Shown in pieces: positions 15,501 to 23,446 of a stretch of 49,238 nt of DNA. The translations under genes were made by a program, and so were the position numbers. Position 1 is the stretch's first letter, and each line of letters opens with the position of its first letter. Location of the stretch: positions 1 to 49,238 of the forward strand of contig JBHIBY010000012.1 of the NCBI GenBank assembly GCA_046759305.1. The letters are read 5' to 3'. Below the pieces are notes generated by a model that was given only the letters and a program-made list of their open reading frames with translations, made no database searches and was not told the DNA's origin. Source of the DNA: JADFRG01 sp046759305. Its GTDB lineage: Bacteria > Chloroflexota > Anaerolineae > Anaerolineales > E44-bin32.

Positions 15501-18179
15501 AGAGACCAGGGAGTGGAGCCGTTTGGTTCAGAGCCGTTCAAGGACATCGATTTAGGTCCAAGCAAAGATTCGATCTCGGTACTGACGGACCAGGGCGTTC
15601 AAGCCATTCGCCCGGAAGATGGGCAAGTTCTCGCTTCCTATGAGTTCTTCTTGAACCCGGAATCAATCCGTGAGATTGCATATCTGGGCGAGACGCTTCT
15701 CCTTCTTAAGGACGAAGCTGGGGTCGAGCAATGGGACCTGGAGCGCTCGCGGATGATGGCGCGGTACGACGTGCAAGGGGAAGGGCTGGTAGCCAGCTCC
15801 GATGGTAAGCGATTTGCCCTTCACGTTGGATCAGGAGTGGCAGTCATCGATGGTGCTTCAGGGGAGGTAGTGCTCAATCTACCGGTCTCTCAGGCGTATG
15901 CGTTTTCGCCCGACGGAAGTGCGTTGGCGCTTTCACGCGGGCCGGTTGTGGAGCTTTGGGATCTTGAAGAATCAAGGCGTACCGCAACGCTTGCGGGAAG
16001 CGGAGGCCGGCTGGCCTACTCAGCAGACGGGAAATACCTGATCTCAGGCGAAGGAGTCATCTGGGATGTGGAGGACGCTTCCCGGATCGGGTTCTTTGAT
16101 GCTGCCTCAACCACTATCGCGACGCACGTAGATCTGTTTGCCAGTTCAGATGGGAGCCTGCGCGATCTCCCATCTGGGGAACGGGTCGCTACGCTCTTCG
16201 ATCTGCGAGCACCTGCTCAGGAGATGCTGTTTGCAGGGGACACGCTGGTGTGGAGGACGGAGGAAGGCAATATCTACGTGTGGGGCGTGGAAGCCGCTCC
16301 GGCGTCTGATCCTAAACCTACGACAGCGGGTGCTATTACGGCCGCTGATGTATCGCAGTTGTCTATGCTCTCTCACATAGGGCGAGGCCGCCTGGAGCAG
16401 GCAGTCTGGTCGCCGGATGCCAGGTATCTGGCGGTCAACAGCTCACAAAACACGTTGATTTACGAAGCCTTTGAGCTACGTCTGGTGGATGCTTACATAG
16501 GAGCTAAGACGCTAGCCTTCGATCAGGACGCAAATGTACTGATCGGCGGGGCTATGCCGCTCCAGTTGATCGATCCCGAAAGCGGCTCCATCATCGCCGA
16601 TTTCGGACCGAAAGGAATCACGGCCGCGGCATTCAATCCGGATGAGTCCAGTCTGGCGATCGGCGGCAAGATCCGTGAAAGTGGAGCGACCGATGGATTG
16701 GCGATCATCGATATGGAAGATGGTTTACTGCGCGAGATCGAGGGCGGCCGCGGCACCTACGCGGAAGTGGTTTCACTCGAGTTCACACCTGATGGCACCT
16801 ACCTGGCCCAATCGTTGCCGGGTGCCATTCAGCTCTGGGAGGTGGAGAGCGGGCGACTCCTGCGTCAGCCTATTCGCGGCAACACGGGGCCGGCGGTCAT
16901 CTCGCCAGATGGCCGACATCTAGCGTATTTCACAAGCCGATTCATTATTGAGGATCTAACCGCAGGTGGGCAATACCGCTCGATCAATGCTGATGGTACG
17001 CCGTTCTTCCCCACGGGTCTGGATCATCCCAGCTTGAGGCCACTGGACTACAGCTTTGGCTCCGAAGGTCAACTTAAGGTCTTCTATCGCTCGCTTAATC
17101 GAAGGACGTTCGATGAAGATGTGGCATTGATCGCTTGGGATATCCATGCCTCTCCCGTTGCAGCACAGACCGAGTTGGAACAACTTATCCGGCTGTCCGA
17201 TCTCTTGGGATTGTTTGCCTCAGACTACATTGAGCAACGCCCGCAGTTAATTCCTTCGTTTGAAATCAGCGGCAATCAACAGCTTCTGGCATCGCTGACT
17301 CCGGATGGCGTAGTGCGCGTATGGCGCGCCACGGACGGGCAATTTCTGGCCAAGTCCGATCCGGACGCACTTGAGCGGATGACGCAAAGCCCAAACGGCG
17401 ACAGGCTGGCCGTTCCCAACGCTCTGGGGGAAGTCCAGATTATCGATCTGGAGACTGGTGTCACCGAACTAATCCTGGAGAGGACAGGATTTCCGGAATG
17501 GTTGGAATACAGCAGCGAGACATTGCTGTTGCTCCTGCAACCCGAAGACAGCCTTACGGCTATCGATACGGCGCTTGGTCTCCCGGTCGAGGCCTATGAT
17601 TTGGGAGGGTATTCAAGTCCTGAGTACCTTAGCTTGGGACCCGAGGGCCACCTTCTGGCTAATCTACAGCTCTTCGGTGGCCAAAATAGACTCCAGCTCC
17701 ATTCGCTTTCGCCCCATGGTCCGCTCTTCGAGCTGGATCGTTATCCAATACCTGCCGCTCCGCGGATATCGCCCAGTGGAGATATGCTGGCCATCCCGCG
17801 CCGTGGCGAAGTGGAGTTGTGGGATCTTCACACCAATTCACTGCTGGCCGCGTTGGAAAGCTCAGCCGGCACCCTAGGGGCGCTGGATTTCTCACCGGAT
17901 GGATCGCGCTTGGTGGCTTCGAACGGGCAGATTTGGGATCTTGATGGTGGTGAGCTTATTGCTACCTTCGATGGCCTCGATCCATCGATGCGCGTTATTA
18001 CTAACGGTTCCGTGATCCTTGGTGAGGACGGGACAATCTGGTCGCTGAGCGATGGCACGCAACTGGGGCAGCTTGAAAGTCAGCCCGCGGTTGAGTTCGC
18101 CTTTACACCAGACGGCAGCAAGATACTCTGGCTACCGGCTGGGGGAGTGATTGAGATCTGGGGGGTCGAGAGCAGCTAA
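12525..18179 (+). CDS. Giant membrane Ser/Thr kinase with about five WD40-like propeller modules
   Basis: 1884 residues. Kinase domain: loop ARGGFGAVY (20-28), Lys42 (AVKEN), HRD 133-135, DFG 153-155 and APPEQY; all catalytic residues are present. Transmembrane helix about 289-310, then a Thr/Pro linker. The rest (about 370-1884) is beta-propeller sequence of the WD40/quinoprotein type (FSPDGRYFALT, VELWDLEE, FTPDGSLLLSASGDLWEVETG). It falls into about five modules of roughly 300 residues, each ending in a strand like IQLWTADP, VLIYGIAP, IYVWGVEA or IEIWGVESS. Four are introduced by a Val/Leu-rich linker such as LTAENVRELEVLG. It is a paralogue of the kinase just upstream, so local duplication followed by module expansion is likely. 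Confidence 0.93.
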   Translation: MPLRPGTLLLDRYRIESELARGGFGAVYLAYDENMASHCAVKENLTASRAAERQFRREAKLLASLSHPHLPRVTNHFILEGNQYLVMDYVEGDDLAARLEQEGPLRESQALRWARQIGGALEYLHSLDPPVIHRDIKPANIKINSENEAMLVDFGIAKEAAVGRETSTGAKGITPGFAPPEQYDMGQTDARTDIYAFGATLYNLLSGHIPPDSVERLIGGAQMPPLSQLRPDLAGNVGPVVARAMQVNTEDRFQSISELSAALADPEYGHEPSAPDEMEAPTRRPLRRFAWPAVGVGISLGTLALFVLIMLESWTQSGLLEALDIRVPRFGGFAALPTIDLSTRPPGTQTPSPTPTTIPSPTATPAPVEIGSSNAHGWRLFDSWQQGDGSVPFSMSQDGSRLAMISRQGVDIFDVLTGSLEEELQGFIIGRPVFALEYLEDSLLVLFDDEILHYSLETKNLIGQLNFPGREMLVSPDQSRLAVRDEYVSLLDLESDQLLATLGSDGVLHDFVFSPDGRYFALTNGEDVDLYRADSGQLERTLRGHGEPTSGLSFTMDSERLVAASGDVWEVSSGDLRTIFDSATDYAVVSPNAELIVGEDGSAWDLETGERLTIVPFGNERAKKLEFTNDGRFLVRQDREGNIQLWTADPNAVVPTPPSGMAAASLPIGEEITPLNVSELFDIGRISGGQSRILISPDWTTAATWTSAGSTISLINLQDGVPMGEMRVTGGIRDAAYLGPDFLTIIDARGTERWEVWTQQLMQEYDFQGSRVMASPGGEHFAVQDKYISVMDPVSGARIHNLGSADSGQDFRFAPDGNHLAIAAGPAVGLWDMQTGRRVRQFSGHGPATHDLVFTPDGSLLLSASGDLWEVETGTRIATFDTSASQLAVSPDGSLVAGTDGSLWDGQTGQYLGTLAQTAERVWFTPNERQIVFARRSGEVLIYGIAPRVDSHSVGAPPLSEVNLRPLTAENVRELEVLGWWGDDPLFEVRLARDQGVEPFGSEPFKDIDLGPSKDSISVLTDQGVQAIRPEDGQVLASYEFFLNPESIREIAYLGETLLLLKDEAGVEQWDLERSRMMARYDVQGEGLVASSDGKRFALHVGSGVAVIDGASGEVVLNLPVSQAYAFSPDGSALALSRGPVVELWDLEESRRTATLAGSGGRLAYSADGKYLISGEGVIWDVEDASRIGFFDAASTTIATHVDLFASSDGSLRDLPSGERVATLFDLRAPAQEMLFAGDTLVWRTEEGNIYVWGVEAAPASDPKPTTAGAITAADVSQLSMLSHIGRGRLEQAVWSPDARYLAVNSSQNTLIYEAFELRLVDAYIGAKTLAFDQDANVLIGGAMPLQLIDPESGSIIADFGPKGITAAAFNPDESSLAIGGKIRESGATDGLAIIDMEDGLLREIEGGRGTYAEVVSLEFTPDGTYLAQSLPGAIQLWEVESGRLLRQPIRGNTGPAVISPDGRHLAYFTSRFIIEDLTAGGQYRSINADGTPFFPTGLDHPSLRPLDYSFGSEGQLKVFYRSLNRRTFDEDVALIAWDIHASPVAAQTELEQLIRLSDLLGLFASDYIEQRPQLIPSFEISGNQQLLASLTPDGVVRVWRATDGQFLAKSDPDALERMTQSPNGDRLAVPNALGEVQIIDLETGVTELILERTGFPEWLEYSSETLLLLLQPEDSLTAIDTALGLPVEAYDLGGYSSPEYLSLGPEGHLLANLQLFGGQNRLQLHSLSPHGPLFELDRYPIPAAPRISPSGDMLAIPRRGEVELWDLHTNSLLAALESSAGTLGALDFSPDGSRLVASNGQIWDLDGGELIATFDGLDPSMRVITNGSVILGEDGTIWSLSDGTQLGQLESQPAVEFAFTPDGSKILWLPAGGVIEIWGVESS

Positions 18180-18238
18180 GACCGCGGCAAGAATCTCTGG
18201 AAGCGGCTAGGCTAAGGGAACTTTAGATATTGGGTGGC

Positions 18239-19135
18239 TTAGGACAACGGGGTTCGGTCGAAGAATCCAAGGATTTGCTCAGCGATCTCTTCTCCAGAGT
18301 CTTCTTGCAAGAAGTGACCTGCACCTCGAATCGTGACGCGCGGCTGCTCTCGAGCGGCTGGCATGAGCTGACGGAAGAAGATGTGACCGCCACGCGTCAC
18401 CGGATCCGAATCAGAGAACATCACCAGCACGGGCTTTTTCCAGGTCGATAACACTTCACGCGCCGCATGCATTTCAGCTGCACCGGGATCCTCAGGCTTC
18501 AACGGTACCAACGAAGGCCAGACCATAGCGCCAGCCTTATAAGTGACATCAGGAAAAGGCGCTTCGTAGGCGGCTAATTCCTCAGGGGATATCTGATCCG
18601 GCTTTCCCAACCCTCCTTTGATCACGCGTTTGATCGGCATATTGCTCACGCGTTCCGCGAATTCGCGCCATCGATGGTAGGCATCCGGCAAGCGACCGGT
18701 TCCATCCGGCAGTCCGGTGTTCATTATTACCAGGCGCGCAATGCGCTCTGGCATCCCACTGGCCACGGGAAGGCCGATCAACCCACCCCAATTCTGTACG
18801 ACCATATTGATGCCCTGTAGATCCAGGGCCTCAATGAAGCCGATCAAGGTGTCCCGATGCAAGGCAAAGGTATAGTCTTCCTTCTCTGATGGCTTATCCG
18901 ACCGCCCAAAGCCAGGAAAATCCATTGCGATAGCCCGGTAATGCGGGGTCAGTAGCGGGATCATTTTGCGATAGAGGTAAGACCATGAGGGCTCGCCGTG
19001 CAAGCACAGCACGACCTCGCCCTCCCCTTCGTCGACGTAGTGAATCCGGAGCCCGCCGATTTCCAGGTATTTCGGTGGATACGGAAATCCCGGTAGATTC
19101 GCAAATCGCTCGTCTGGGGTTCTCAGTGCTCTCAT
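18239..19135 (-). CDS. Haloalkane dehalogenase-like alpha/beta hydrolase with Asn at the nucleophile
   Basis: 298 residues, the length and pattern of haloalkane dehalogenases: HGEPSWSYLYRKMIP (oxyanion region, H46-G47-E48-P49), then VVQNWGGLIGL, FSDSDPVT (acid, D242 or D244) and GAGHFLQED (catalytic His274). In active family members the nucleophile motif is VxQDWGG; here it is Asn115, codon AAT, one base from GAT. The neighbouring halide-binding Trp116 is kept. As written the enzyme should not form the ester intermediate unless Asn115 deamidates; it could also be a non-enzymatic or binding protein. The gene starts two bases after the acyltransferase stop on the same strand, so the two are probably cotranscribed. 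Confidence 0.88.
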   Translation of the reverse strand: MRALRTPDERFANLPGFPYPPKYLEIGGLRIHYVDEGEGEVVLCLHGEPSWSYLYRKMIPLLTPHYRAIAMDFPGFGRSDKPSEKEDYTFALHRDTLIGFIEALDLQGINMVVQNWGGLIGLPVASGMPERIARLVIMNTGLPDGTGRLPDAYHRWREFAERVSNMPIKRVIKGGLGKPDQISPEELAAYEAPFPDVTYKAGAMVWPSLVPLKPEDPGAAEMHAAREVLSTWKKPVLVMFSDSDPVTRGGHIFFRQLMPAAREQPRVTIRGAGHFLQEDSGEEIAEQILGFFDRTPLS

Positions 19136-19137
19136 CG

Positions 19138-19830
19138 CTACTCTAGATTACCAGCAGAAGCCCCGTTATCCTGCGCGAGCAGCTCCTGGATCCGGGGGTA
19201 GTCTGCGTAAAAACCCCAATACCGCTGCGGGAGCAGAGCCGCGATGCGGCACATGATTTCATCGGTGTTTCTACGTAATGATTGTGTTCGATTGTTTTCC
19301 TCGAGCGGTGGCAGCCTAAAGGGCTTACCAATTCGGAGCGTTAGCTTAGGACGACGCAGTTTGAGGAACAACGTTCGGAAGGCATGCTCCGTCCCAGTAA
19401 TGCCCATGGGTACAACCGGCACATCAGCTTCGGCTGCAAGGTAAGCCGCACCGGTTTTGGCGCGCAGTAATGCACCCTTTTTACTACGGGTACCCTCCGG
19501 AGAGAGCGCAAATGGTCTGCCCGATTTCAGCCAGTCGATGGCCTCCTGCAGCGCGGCGCGGTCGACCTCTCCGCGCCGTATGAAAACTCCACCCCCTATG
19601 TGGACCACCGGCGCAAGAAGCGGATGGCCGCTCCATTTCGCCGCGGCCCATCCCCTGATGTTTGGGTTGCCAAGGAACATGAATCCAAGCGGTATATCTG
19701 CCATGCTCATATGGTTGCCCACAATGAGGTAGGCACCCGACTCGGGAAGATTTTCCAACCCTTCGCTCGTTGGTTTGGCGAGCAACTTAACCAGGGCGGA
19801 GAAGACCGCACGCATCCAACCGTAGAGCAT
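19138..19830 (-). CDS. 1-acyl-sn-glycerol-3-phosphate acyltransferase (PlsC-like)
   Basis: Membrane-associated acyltransferase that adds the second fatty acid to lysophosphatidate in phospholipid synthesis. In its 230 residues the catalytic NHxxxxD block is GNHMSMADIPLG, followed by GGVFIRRGEVDR and the substrate-binding EGTRSKKGALL, then VPVVPMGITGTE. All are canonical for the LPLAT family. It stands first in a two-gene minus-strand unit with the dehalogenase-like gene. The exact acyl acceptor cannot be read from the sequence. Confidence 0.88.
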   Translation of the reverse strand: MLYGWMRAVFSALVKLLAKPTSEGLENLPESGAYLIVGNHMSMADIPLGFMFLGNPNIRGWAAAKWSGHPLLAPVVHIGGGVFIRRGEVDRAALQEAIDWLKSGRPFALSPEGTRSKKGALLRAKTGAAYLAAEADVPVVPMGITGTEHAFRTLFLKLRRPKLTLRIGKPFRLPPLEENNRTQSLRRNTDEIMCRIAALLPQRYWGFYADYPRIQELLAQDNGASAGNLE

Positions 19831-19841
19831 CTCAGCCTCGA

Positions 19842-19870
19842 TTGTAGACGCACACTCAGGGTGTTACAAT
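19842..19870 (+). promoter_or_regulatory. Promoter of the 492-residue protein gene
   Basis: TTGTAG (19842-19847) and TACAAT (19865-19870) are 17 bases apart on the plus strand. Transcription would start near 19877, giving a leader of about 130 bases. The start ATG at 20008 follows an AGGAGG in the leader. The promoter lies back to back with the minus-strand acyltransferase gene. Confidence 0.5.
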
Positions 19871-20007
19871 CCGCGGCCGGCGCTGGCAGAACGCCCAAGA
19901 GTACAATCGCCGGCAACTCACACGAATATCGAGCTAAGACCGCACCCCATACCGTCGGCGGGTGTTCAAAAGAGTGCTGGCGGGGTAGCGAGTAGGAGGA
20001 TCACTGC

Positions 20008-21486
20008 ATGAGTTCAACCCTCGAGCGGATCGCAACAAGCCCAAGCTCGATCACGACCAAGCCGACGCACGCCTGGCTTAAACAACTCAGGGTGGGCTAT
20101 GTGGCGAATGAGCCAAGCGCTGCGATGGATGAGTTCGCTGAGCGGCTCCTTGGTCAATTCACTGCCTTGGGACACGAGGCGCCTTCCGTGCCCGATGGCC
20201 ACATCGATGTACTGTTTGCCACGGCTCGCTACGGCGAGCCGGTTCCGTGGAGGCAGGCGCTGTTTTTCACCGCGCGTCGGCGATTTGGACTTGAAAACGA
20301 CCCCGAGCTGTTTACGTTAGTAGATATGACTCTGGAGGAATATGAGGGCGCTCTTGAGCACTTCAGAAGCGCGTTAGATCGCGAGTCACCGGACCCGGCA
20401 GATTTCGAGTTTCCTTGGCTTGCTCCGGATTCCAGTCGCGTGCTGGCTGAACAGGGTCGCCGTGGAGGCCCGATCATGGCTCTTGAGCGTCTGGTGCAAG
20501 CCCACGCTAAGAGCATCAAGGTCATTTTGCTCGTAAGCGATGGAAAACCCCTGTGGGCTCATTACTTTGATTTGGTGGGAGCGCATCCTAAGATCAAGCT
20601 GACCGATGATGCAAGCTATCAGGATCTGGTGATGCGCATTGCGACCGTGATGAGCACTGAAGAGGTGACACACCACCAAGTCGTGGGCGAATCACTTCCT
20701 CATGCCGACTGGACTAAATCAGCAGGCCGAAAAGGGATGCTTGAGGCTGGACCCGCACTTGGCCGCCGAGAATTTTTCACTGAGATGGTGCGAATCTCCG
20801 ATCTGGTTCAGGTACCAGCGGTCTCTCAGGGAGTGGCCAATCAATACAGCGAGGGATGCTTTGCCACCTGGGATCCCGAACTTGACGTGCTGATCTCCAC
20901 CGTTACGGGCAGCGCCCGGCCAGTCGAGAAGGACGACCTCAAGGACGAGGACCTTGCCTTGATAGTGGGCGTTCGAGACGACGGATTAGGAGCTCTAGTG
21001 AGGGAAGTGGAAGGCAAGCAGAACGACCCACCTTCTTCCGAAGCGGTGGAGTTGAAAGACATGGATAGCCTGCTTCCGAGCGTGGAACTCGACGGGCACG
21101 AGGCGCCGGTCGTTCGTTCGAAGCTGCATGGCCACAGAGGAATCAGCGGCTACGATCCGGAGCTGGTAGAGTACGCGCCGCTAGACCCCCCTTACTATCA
21201 CTACCCCGTATCCTGCGCGACTTCAGCACAGGCAGAGGGAATCAAAGGGGCTTTTTCACGAGCCGAATCGTTGCTGAATCCGGACGACCCGCGTCAGCTC
21301 GCCTTCACCGTGCTTCCGGGACACGGTGTGATCATCGCTGAGAAGTGGGTACCCGGAAAGCAGCCTTTTCAGTTGATGTGGGAAGCAATGGATTCGGGCC
21401 AACTGCGGGTTGACAATCATGTGCCGCAAGGCATCTACGGCTACGCTGAAAACGGTGAAGGGTTAATGGTTCTGGAAGAGAGCTAG
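20008..21486 (+). CDS. Unknown 492-residue protein
   Basis: Family not recognised. It is a soluble, acidic protein with no signal peptide or membrane segment. Distinct blocks are an N-terminal RVGYVANEPSAAMDEFAERL, a central VPAVSQGVANQYSEGCFATW, and a C-terminal part with HGHRGISGYDPELVEY, DPPYYHYPVSCATSAQAEG and VLPGHGVIIAEKW. Clustered His, Cys and Tyr in the C-terminal part could bind a metal or cofactor, but this is speculation. The ATG has a good AGGAGG upstream and the gene ends in an intrinsic terminator, so it is a well-formed single-gene unit with no functional hint from neighbours. Confidence 0.8.
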   Translation: MSSTLERIATSPSSITTKPTHAWLKQLRVGYVANEPSAAMDEFAERLLGQFTALGHEAPSVPDGHIDVLFATARYGEPVPWRQALFFTARRRFGLENDPELFTLVDMTLEEYEGALEHFRSALDRESPDPADFEFPWLAPDSSRVLAEQGRRGGPIMALERLVQAHAKSIKVILLVSDGKPLWAHYFDLVGAHPKIKLTDDASYQDLVMRIATVMSTEEVTHHQVVGESLPHADWTKSAGRKGMLEAGPALGRREFFTEMVRISDLVQVPAVSQGVANQYSEGCFATWDPELDVLISTVTGSARPVEKDDLKDEDLALIVGVRDDGLGALVREVEGKQNDPPSSEAVELKDMDSLLPSVELDGHEAPVVRSKLHGHRGISGYDPELVEYAPLDPPYYHYPVSCATSAQAEGIKGAFSRAESLLNPDDPRQLAFTVLPGHGVIIAEKWVPGKQPFQLMWEAMDSGQLRVDNHVPQGIYGYAENGEGLMVLEES

Positions 21487-21510
21487 ACTTCTCAACCTCT
21501 AGAAATCAGA

Positions 21511-21540
21511 GGTCGGTCGCCAAACACCGACCGGTTTTTT
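21511..21540 (+). terminator. Rho-independent terminator of the 492-residue protein gene
   Basis: GGTCGGT pairs with ACCGACC across an eight-base loop, followed by GG and six T. It starts 24 bases after the stop codon on the plus strand. Confidence 0.8.
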
Positions 21541-21555
21541 CGTCGGTGAATGTTT

Positions 21556-21597
21556 TCGGAACTTGGCAAGCCGGTCCATCCTCCAATCACTCCAACG
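21556..21597 (-). repeat. Degenerate echo of the aldo/keto reductase 3' end
   Basis: This stretch resembles 21640-21686, the last codons and stop region of the aldo/keto reductase. Shared blocks, in order on the plus strand, are TTCGG, CAAGC, CGG, CCTCCA and TCCAACG, with small gaps. The offset is about 85-90 bases. It lies just beyond the stop codon in the direction of the gene. Confidence 0.45.
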
Positions 21598-21648
21598 CCC
21601 AATCCCGGCGGGGTAATGACAAGGTTTGTAGCGAGTCGCTTCGGCCGA

Positions 21649-22692
21649 CTACAAGCGCCCGGACATTTCCTCCAGGGATTCCAACGGTTCTGTGCCAGCC
21701 ACTCTCATCTTCATCCAATGGCTGGTGTTGTGGAAGTCGGAAACCGCACTGCCCGGAGGCACAATCTCGTCCAGCAGTGCAGCGATCTCAGGATCGAGCG
21801 TCATTTCAAGCACAGCCAGTGCGTCTTCGAGGTGCGCCTCGGTACGCGGTCCAATAATGGGGGAGGTAACAGCGGGTTGATCCTTGACCCAGAGCAATGC
21901 CAACTGAGAAGAGGTCATCCCATTTGCACCTGCGACTTCGGCGACTCGCTGGCCAGCCGCTATGCCGGCGGCCGTGACGCGCCTGGCCGCCCAGGCTCCA
22001 ATCTTTGCCGCGCGAGAACCCTCCGGCATAAGGTCCGCGTCGCTGTAGCGCCCAGCCAGCATCCCGATCGCCAGAGGCGACCACGGCAGTATTCCCAGGT
22101 CATACCGCTGAGCCAGCGGTATCAACTCGTTCTCGATCCGCCGGTCGAGCAAGTTATAAGGCGGCTGCTCCGTCGCATAGCGCTCAAGACCATATCGCTC
22201 GCTGACAGCAATGGCTTCCATGACCATCCAGGCAGGAAATGTGGAGCAACCGATGTAGCGGACCTTCCCGCCTCGCACCAGATCATCTAGTGCCCGCAAC
22301 GTCTCATCCTGAGGCACATCGAAGACCGGGCGATGGATCTGATACAGGTCGATCCAATCCGTTCCCAACCGACGAAGAGAATCCTCAGCTGCTTGAAGAA
22401 GATGACGTCGAGAGTTGCCGCGGTCGTTAGGGTCGTCCGACTGAGGGAAGTGAGCTTTGGTGGCCAGAATCACCTGCTGCCGCTTCCCATCCGCAAGGGC
22501 TTTGCCCACCACCCGCTCGCTGTTTCCCCGATTGTAGGCATTTGCTGAGTCAAGAAAGTTGATGCCGACCTCCAGAGCGCGATGAATCATGCGGACGGCC
22601 TCTGATTCCGGGGTCGGACCGCCTAGGTTCATCGTTCCCAGACAAAGCGGTGAAACGCGCACACCGGTGCGACCCAGCAGTCGATATTCCAT
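21649..22692 (-). CDS. Aldo/keto reductase
   Basis: NADPH-dependent carbonyl reductase of the AKR superfamily; substrate unknown. 347 residues from ATG 22692, which follows GGAGG by four bases. The catalytic tetrad is visible: D48 and Y53 in FLDSANAYNRG, K79 in ILATKAHF and H120 in LYQIHRP. The N-terminal MEYRLLGRTGVRVSPLCLG is typical of the YajO/general-stress-protein branch, and TEQPPYNLLDR and LPWSPLAIGMLAGRY follow as expected. It lies downstream of the LexA-box LuxR-type regulator on the same strand, 104 bases away, and may share its transcript. Confidence 0.9.
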   Translation of the reverse strand: MEYRLLGRTGVRVSPLCLGTMNLGGPTPESEAVRMIHRALEVGINFLDSANAYNRGNSERVVGKALADGKRQQVILATKAHFPQSDDPNDRGNSRRHLLQAAEDSLRRLGTDWIDLYQIHRPVFDVPQDETLRALDDLVRGGKVRYIGCSTFPAWMVMEAIAVSERYGLERYATEQPPYNLLDRRIENELIPLAQRYDLGILPWSPLAIGMLAGRYSDADLMPEGSRAAKIGAWAARRVTAAGIAAGQRVAEVAGANGMTSSQLALLWVKDQPAVTSPIIGPRTEAHLEDALAVLEMTLDPEIAALLDEIVPPGSAVSDFHNTSHWMKMRVAGTEPLESLEEMSGRL

Positions 22693-22796
22693 GATCCCTC
22701 CGAGAAGCTCTACGTGCATCGAGGGTACCCGGACTCGCTCGAGCCGGTCAACCGATTGGACGAGGTCCGTGGACGAGTTGGTGATGAGCTGGGAGA

Positions 22797-23405
22797 CTAG
22801 CGCCCGAGATCGGAGCTACCTGTGCCAGGACCTGCCCCTTCGATGGGCCCGGGATGGAGCGTCTGGACAAGCCCAGGATCGAGCGTCTGGACCAGCAGCC
22901 GGAGCTCAGACTTGCTACGCAGGCCAAGCTTGGCGAGCGTGCTGCGGATGTGAGATTTCACCGTCTCGCGGGCGATACCCAATTCGTAGGCGATTTCATG
23001 ATTGGTCTTTCCCTGGGATGTCAGGCGCGTCACATCCCGCTCACGTGGAGTAAGAATCCCAACTGCCCTTTCGGCCCGGATCCGATCCGGCTCTTGGTCT
23101 AGCCCGCGTGCGAGCAACCACTCCGCCAATGCTTCCGGGGCCCAGCGGCGAGCGAACGCGGCTATCAGTAGTCGAGCGGACAGCTCGGAGCTGAGTCGAA
23201 ACAATAAGTTGGGCTGATACTCCAGCGAGGCCTCGCCTGCTTTGCGTGGCTCCTCGCCCGGATGGGCACGATAGCCTGGCGGCCCTTGCTCCACTGCAAG
23301 GGTGTCCGGATCTTGAGAGGACCCGCGGGAATCCGGATGAGGTCCGTTGTGAGGAGCGAGTTCGGGGTGCGTGGAGGGGAGAACCCTCCGGCGCCTTGAG
23401 GCCAC
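22797..23405 (-). CDS. LuxR-type HTH transcriptional regulator, LexA-box controlled
   Basis: A C-terminal GerE/LuxR helix-turn-helix is clear: LTPRERDVTRLTSQGKTNHE, then IAYELGIARETVKSHI, then STLAKLGLRSKSELRLL. The N-terminal part is not a recognised receiver or ligand domain. The gene starts in or just behind a consensus promoter (23415-23443), so longer readings upstream cannot be transcribed from it. The first in-frame start is GTG at 23405, only about three bases after the predicted transcription start, giving 202 residues and a leaderless-type mRNA. A later start is possible. Near the 3' end a 24-base tandem repeat encodes VQTLDPG, Leu, VQTLHPG. The promoter implies induction with DNA damage. 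Confidence 0.75.
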   Translation of the reverse strand: MASRRRRVLPSTHPELAPHNGPHPDSRGSSQDPDTLAVEQGPPGYRAHPGEEPRKAGEASLEYQPNLLFRLSSELSARLLIAAFARRWAPEALAEWLLARGLDQEPDRIRAERAVGILTPRERDVTRLTSQGKTNHEIAYELGIARETVKSHIRSTLAKLGLRSKSELRLLVQTLDPGLVQTLHPGPIEGAGPGTGSSDLGR

Positions 23406-23414
23406 GGTATTTCG

Positions 23415-23443
23415 ATTATATAGAACAAACGTTCTAATGTCAA
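23415..23443 (-). promoter_or_regulatory. Consensus promoter with LexA-type box as spacer
   Basis: Reading the minus strand: TTGACA (23443-23438), a 17-base spacer, and TATAAT (23420-23415), a perfect sigma-70-type promoter. The spacer contains TAGAACGTTTGTTCTA (23436-23421), arms TAGAAC and GTTCTA around four bases, the same arms as the box at 9992-10007. A repressor bound here would cover both promoter elements, so tight repression and strong derepression are expected. It drives the LuxR-type gene. Confidence 0.85.
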
Positions 23444-23446
23444 TTG

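Noticed and set aside
22693..22796. 5' echo of the aldo/keto reductase gene
   Set aside because: The frame before the gene (DRLERVRVPS against EYRLLGRTGVRVSP) is suggestive but too weak at base level.
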